NCBI RefSeq assembly: GCF_027244095.1
Contig: NC_069657.1
Span: forward strand, 393,246,943 to 393,310,942
Length of the DNA stretch: 64,000 nt
DNA from: Hemicordylus capensis
Lineage: Eukaryota; Chordata; Lepidosauria; Squamata; Cordylidae
Reading direction: 5' to 3'
The translations under genes and the position numbers were made by a program. Under the pieces are notes generated by a model. The model made no database searches and was not told the DNA's origin. It saw only the letters and a list, made by a program, of their open reading frames with translations. This document shows, one piece after another, positions 55,840 to 64,000 of this stretch (position 1 is its first letter; each line of letters starts with the position of its first letter).

Positions 55840-56240
55840 TTTGAAAATGGCAGCTCTCTTCTATTTAGCAGGGGAAGAGCAACTGTCCCTATTCAGCCAA
55901 GCATAGTGTCCCTCTGGTGGTGGTTGCTGGGGTTTTGCCTCTATCATTTGTGTTTTTTAAGACTGTCAGCCCCTTTAGGACAGGGAAACAGCTTCTTAAA
56001 CTTCTTACTATTGTAAACCATTTGGAGAACTTTTGTTGTTGAAAACCATTGTATAATTTTAAAAAACAATATCCCCATATTGCAGATGGAGGACTACTAC
56101 TACTATGAATATTTATATACCACTCTTCAACCAAAGTTCCATTACATAGAAAATAAATAAATAATACAGAAATAAGGTGATTCCTTGTCCCCAAAAGGCT
56201 CACATTCTAAAAAGAAACATAAGGCTGATGCTGAAAGAAA
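55840..56240. repeat. Two SINE/L2-tail elements facing each other
   Basis: Plus-strand copy 55840-56060 (agcaggggaagagcaactgt...gactgtcagcccctttagga) and minus-strand copy 56100-56240 (tatataccactcttcaacca...gtccccaaaaggctcacatt). The same family as 62048-62285. Confidence 0.55.
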
Positions 56241-57566
56241 ACTAAAGTGCCTAAAGCTACTTAGTGATATGGATATTCAAGATGTTCAAAGGTAGAGATA
56301 TTTAATAAAACCTTTAGTTGTGTCAGGTAGCCCTGTTTCTGTTCTAAATATTTTACTTGCAAATGGGATAAAAAAGAAGCCCATTTGTCCTCCCATTCCA
56401 CAATGCTGGTCACTAGATCTGGTAATTTTGTCAGATGTCCATTGTCTAACTTTGAAATGTTTGAGCTGGCTTCTGTCCAGAGAACATTTGTCAAGGCCTG
56501 GCTTAAGTCCCTTAGCCAGTACCCTAGCATATTATTTATATACAATGAAATAGTTATTCAGAGGATAAAATTTATCTAAACATCCATTCTTTGAGGGGTT
56601 CTGTTTCATAGCAGGCAATGATTAGATGCTATTCATCATATAATATCCCATTACACATATTAACTAGCTTTCTAGAAGTAGTGGTGAGGGATTGTTCTCT
56701 TTTAACAATATAACCTTAATGCAAGTCAAATTTTAAAGTTTGAATTATCAGTGGATCATACTGTTTCGAGCAAGCCATATTTTGGGTTAGCACAGAGAAC
56801 ACCCCTCTACTCAAGTGTCTCTATCACACTGGATCATGGGCTCATGATCTTAGTATCCACTTTGTTCTACCTAGTCAAAAGAATTTGACTCTTGGCTCAA
56901 AGCAGGTCGATAGCACAAGTTATGCTGGCAGCGTGTCCTCGGGTCTATGCTATCAAGACAGAATGAAACTAGGACACACCTGCGCCTCGCTAACAAGGGA
57001 TGTCAGGCTGTCCAGACCCTACTTCAAAGGCAACTAACTGACAAGAGGGATCTTCTCATCTAAAAGAGATAACAGAAAAGCACTCTTGGGAGTAACACAA
57101 ATAAAGCGGCACATTTCCCAAACTCCTCATGAATTAACAAATTGGCTAGTGAGTACTCAGTGGAGAGGCTCATAAAAACTATAGATGTGTAATCTTTTCA
57201 CACCTAGTCTTAAGATAGTCAACCAAGCACAGCCCTATTCAGCACATTTACATAGCTTCCTTCTGCCTTTGTTGGACAAGCTACCCTCAGAGTGATTAGG
57301 TTCAAGGCAAGGGGAAATAGATTTGTCTTTCATGAAATTTGCCAGCCTCTGGGTAAGCAAAATAGCTTGAAAACTGCCTCAGGGCACGTTTCAAGGTATA
57401 TCTACCTCTAGCCAAAGCACATGGCCTCAGAATCTGTTTGGATCACTATCCTACGGATTCTCATACACGTGAGTTGTAGCCTTTTACTCCTTGTTCCTCT
57501 TCCTGATTTCTCATGAGGAGGCCTCCCTGCCAGTGTGCAACAAATGCACCAACTTAACTGGGAAGC
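56241..57566. other. Gene-free stretch
   Basis: No gene, low repeat content, AT-rich at the left. Confidence 0.35.
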
Positions 57567-57733
57567 AGGGGTGTAGCTATAATTGAACGAAAGGGTTCAA
57601 AGAACACGGGCCCCCAGCTCCTGAGGGCCCTCCAGCTCCATCCCTCCCTATTTTCTTCATTGTCTTCCTCACTCTGGGGGGCCGCCCGAGAGAGGGATGA
57701 ACACAGGCCCCCTCTCCCCTAGCTACGCCCCTG
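57567..57733. mobile_element. MITE of the CAGGGGYGTAGC hAT-like family
   Basis: CAGGGGTGTAGCT at the left and AGCTACGCCCCTG at the right form 13-bp inverted ends. Interior tgaacgaaagggttcaaaga then acacgggcccc. No clear 8-bp target duplication was found. Confidence 0.65.
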
Positions 57734-58146
57734 TCCCCACACATGGCCCGTCTAAGAGAAAGAAGAAAAAGCGAAGGAGCTGTGCGTGGGAGGAGAGCGA
57801 GAGAGGGAGCTGCGCGTGGGGGGACAGCGAGGGAGGGAGCTGCGTGTGGGGGGACAGCGAGAGAGGGAGCTGTGGGTGGGGGGAGAGCGAGCGAGGGAGC
57901 TGTGGGTGGGGGGAGAGCAAGCAAGGGAGCTGTGCGTGGGGGGAGAGCGAGCGAGGGAGCTGTGGGTGGGGGGAGAGCGAGCGAGGGAGCTGTGGGTGGG
58001 GGGAGAGCAAGCAAGGGAGCTGTGGGTGGGGGGAGAGCGAGCGAGGGAGCTGTGCGTGGGGGGAGAGCGAGCGAGGGAGCGCGGGGGGCGAGGATACCAC
58101 AGGCTCACTGCACAAACGCACAGATGCTCTGTGCGGGGTCAGCTAG
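57734..58146 (+). mobile_element. 3' part of a Helitron with a 30-bp minisatellite
   Basis: The 3' end is the hairpin GCACAGATGCTCTGTGC (58118-58134, 7-bp stem, 3-nt loop), GGGGTCAGCTAG|T. No matching 5' end; it is truncated or bounded by the MITE. About ten 30-bp units (ggagagcgagcgagggagct then gtgggtgggg) fill 57781-58080. Because 30 is a multiple of 3, several frames stay open for 118-159 codons; none is a gene. Confidence 0.75.
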
Positions 58147-58147
58147 T

Positions 58148-58205
58148 TTTATTTATTATTTATTTATTAGATTTATATACTGCCCTTCCAAAATGGGCAG
58201 TACTT
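58148..58205 (-). repeat. L2-clade tail fragment
   Basis: ttatttattatttatttatt then agatttatatactgcccttc, caaaatgg; the start of an antisense L2-type tail. Confidence 0.5.
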
Positions 58206-58965
58206 CAGCTGTTCGCTGTTAATACTTCAGATTAGAGATGGGACTCAGACTGGTTTGGATTCCCAGCCAAAACATTCCCCTTCCAAAGCACTTTTCTCGG
58301 GCTGCAAAAGTAACAGGTCACTCGTCTTAAAATGACCCGTATCTCCGCCCGAACTCAGTTGCATGCAGAATCTCCGCTCTGTTGCATGCACTTTTAAATG
58401 TTTTAAAGTTTAGAGACGATATTTTAAAAATGAGTTGGAATGACCAGGAATGTCTTTCTTTGCTGGCACTTTTTGTCTCGGCGTGGGGGGCGGGGGGGGG
58501 AGAGCGAGAGACTGTCTCAATGACAACTCTTCGGTCAAAATTCTGGATTTCGCCATTGATTTCTATGGGCAGCTCTCACTTCCGGCCACGGGAAGGGAAG
58601 AGAAAACTTATACACACCTCTCTTTCGACATCTCTCGCTCTTACTTCCTCGTCGCTGCTTCCCACTCAACCAATCGTGAGGCACAATGATATCGAGGACC
58701 AATGAGATCGCAGTCAGAGGTGGGCAAGGCTGCGGCAAGCAGGAAGAGGTTTCTGTCAGCCAATCGGGGACGGCCTTACAGAGGCCCAATTAGAGGTGCG
58801 GTGTCACTGTTGTCGCGCTGTCAGTCAGTCAGGGGAGAGGCGGTGGCGGTGGTGGCACTTTTGCCTCCGCCTCTTCTCGTGTCTGGGAACGGGGTGCCCG
58901 GTTGTCGGGATCGGCCGTCCTGTCGCGCTCCGGTCGGGCTTTCGAGGCCCTAAACGGGCGGGGCG

Positions 58966-63750
<4,785 letters not shown>

Positions 63751-64000
63751 TAATGTGAGTTATGCTCTGGCCTTACACTGATTAATTGGACTGTATTTCT
63801 TTATGTGTGAAGAATATATGCAAGGTTAGCTGAGGTAAATTAGAATGGAAAATAACTCTCTGGGAAAGGGAAACAATATAGAAAATGAATAATAATACAC
63901 ATTCTGGCTCTGAGCCAGCTGTAGGTAGCAAGTTGCATGTGGCAGTCATGGCTCTGTTTTTAGAATGTACATTCCCTTGAATCAAGAGACATTTATCCAG

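Noticed and set aside
57577-58235. Five overlapping frames of 118-159 codons
   Set aside because: Caused by a 30-bp tandem repeat, whose length is a multiple of 3; composition is low-complexity.

Overview
The window looks like chromosomal DNA from a squamate reptile (lizard or snake). The evidence is intron-containing vertebrate genes with lizard-like divergence from mammals, many L2-clade LINE tails that carry the 'ccgcccttccaaaaatggctcagggcggtttac'-type end and TTTA tails, CR1 and R4 LINEs, abundant Helitrons, DIRS-, Copia- and Gypsy-type fossils, and a 5S-rRNA-derived SINE. Species cannot be fixed from sequence alone.

Only two protein-coding genes are supported. NLRC4, the CARD-NACHT-LRR adaptor of the NAIP/NLRC4 inflammasome, lies on the minus strand at about 22.9-36.4 kb. 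Seven coding exons could be placed to the base. All introns are phase 1, and the summed reading frame gives 1034 residues against 1024 in human. YIPF4, a Golgi Yip1-family membrane protein, lies on the plus strand from 58.97 kb. Its first three exons (145 residues) are present and the gene runs off the right edge. The divergent NLRC4 / YIPF4 order is the same as on human 2p22, so the block is orthologous.

Layout: 1-22.9 kb is gene-free and made of nested mobile elements: an inverted pair of 146-bp-unit repeat elements, a fresh-looking palindrome, a foldback hAT inside an L2, an R4 LINE, a Gypsy fossil carrying a Helitron, and a CT-rich Helitron. 22.9-36.4 kb is NLRC4; its introns hold three Helitron copies, a DIRS-type fossil, L2 pieces and SINEs. 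36.4-58.6 kb is the intergenic space, with 5S-SINEs, L2, CR1, a Copia-type fossil, hAT-like elements and a Helitron with a 30-bp minisatellite. 58.6-64 kb is the YIPF4 CpG-rich promoter with three CCAAT boxes and the 5' half of that gene.

The most notable host observations are a start codon of NLRC4 that appears to be split by an intron (A|TG), and loss of the residue matching human Ser533, the phosphosite reported to control mammalian NLRC4. I see no CRISPR, operon or other prokaryotic system, and no clear undescribed multi-gene system. The novelty lies in NLRC4 details and in the mobile-element architecture. Nearly all other open frames are translations of repeats.
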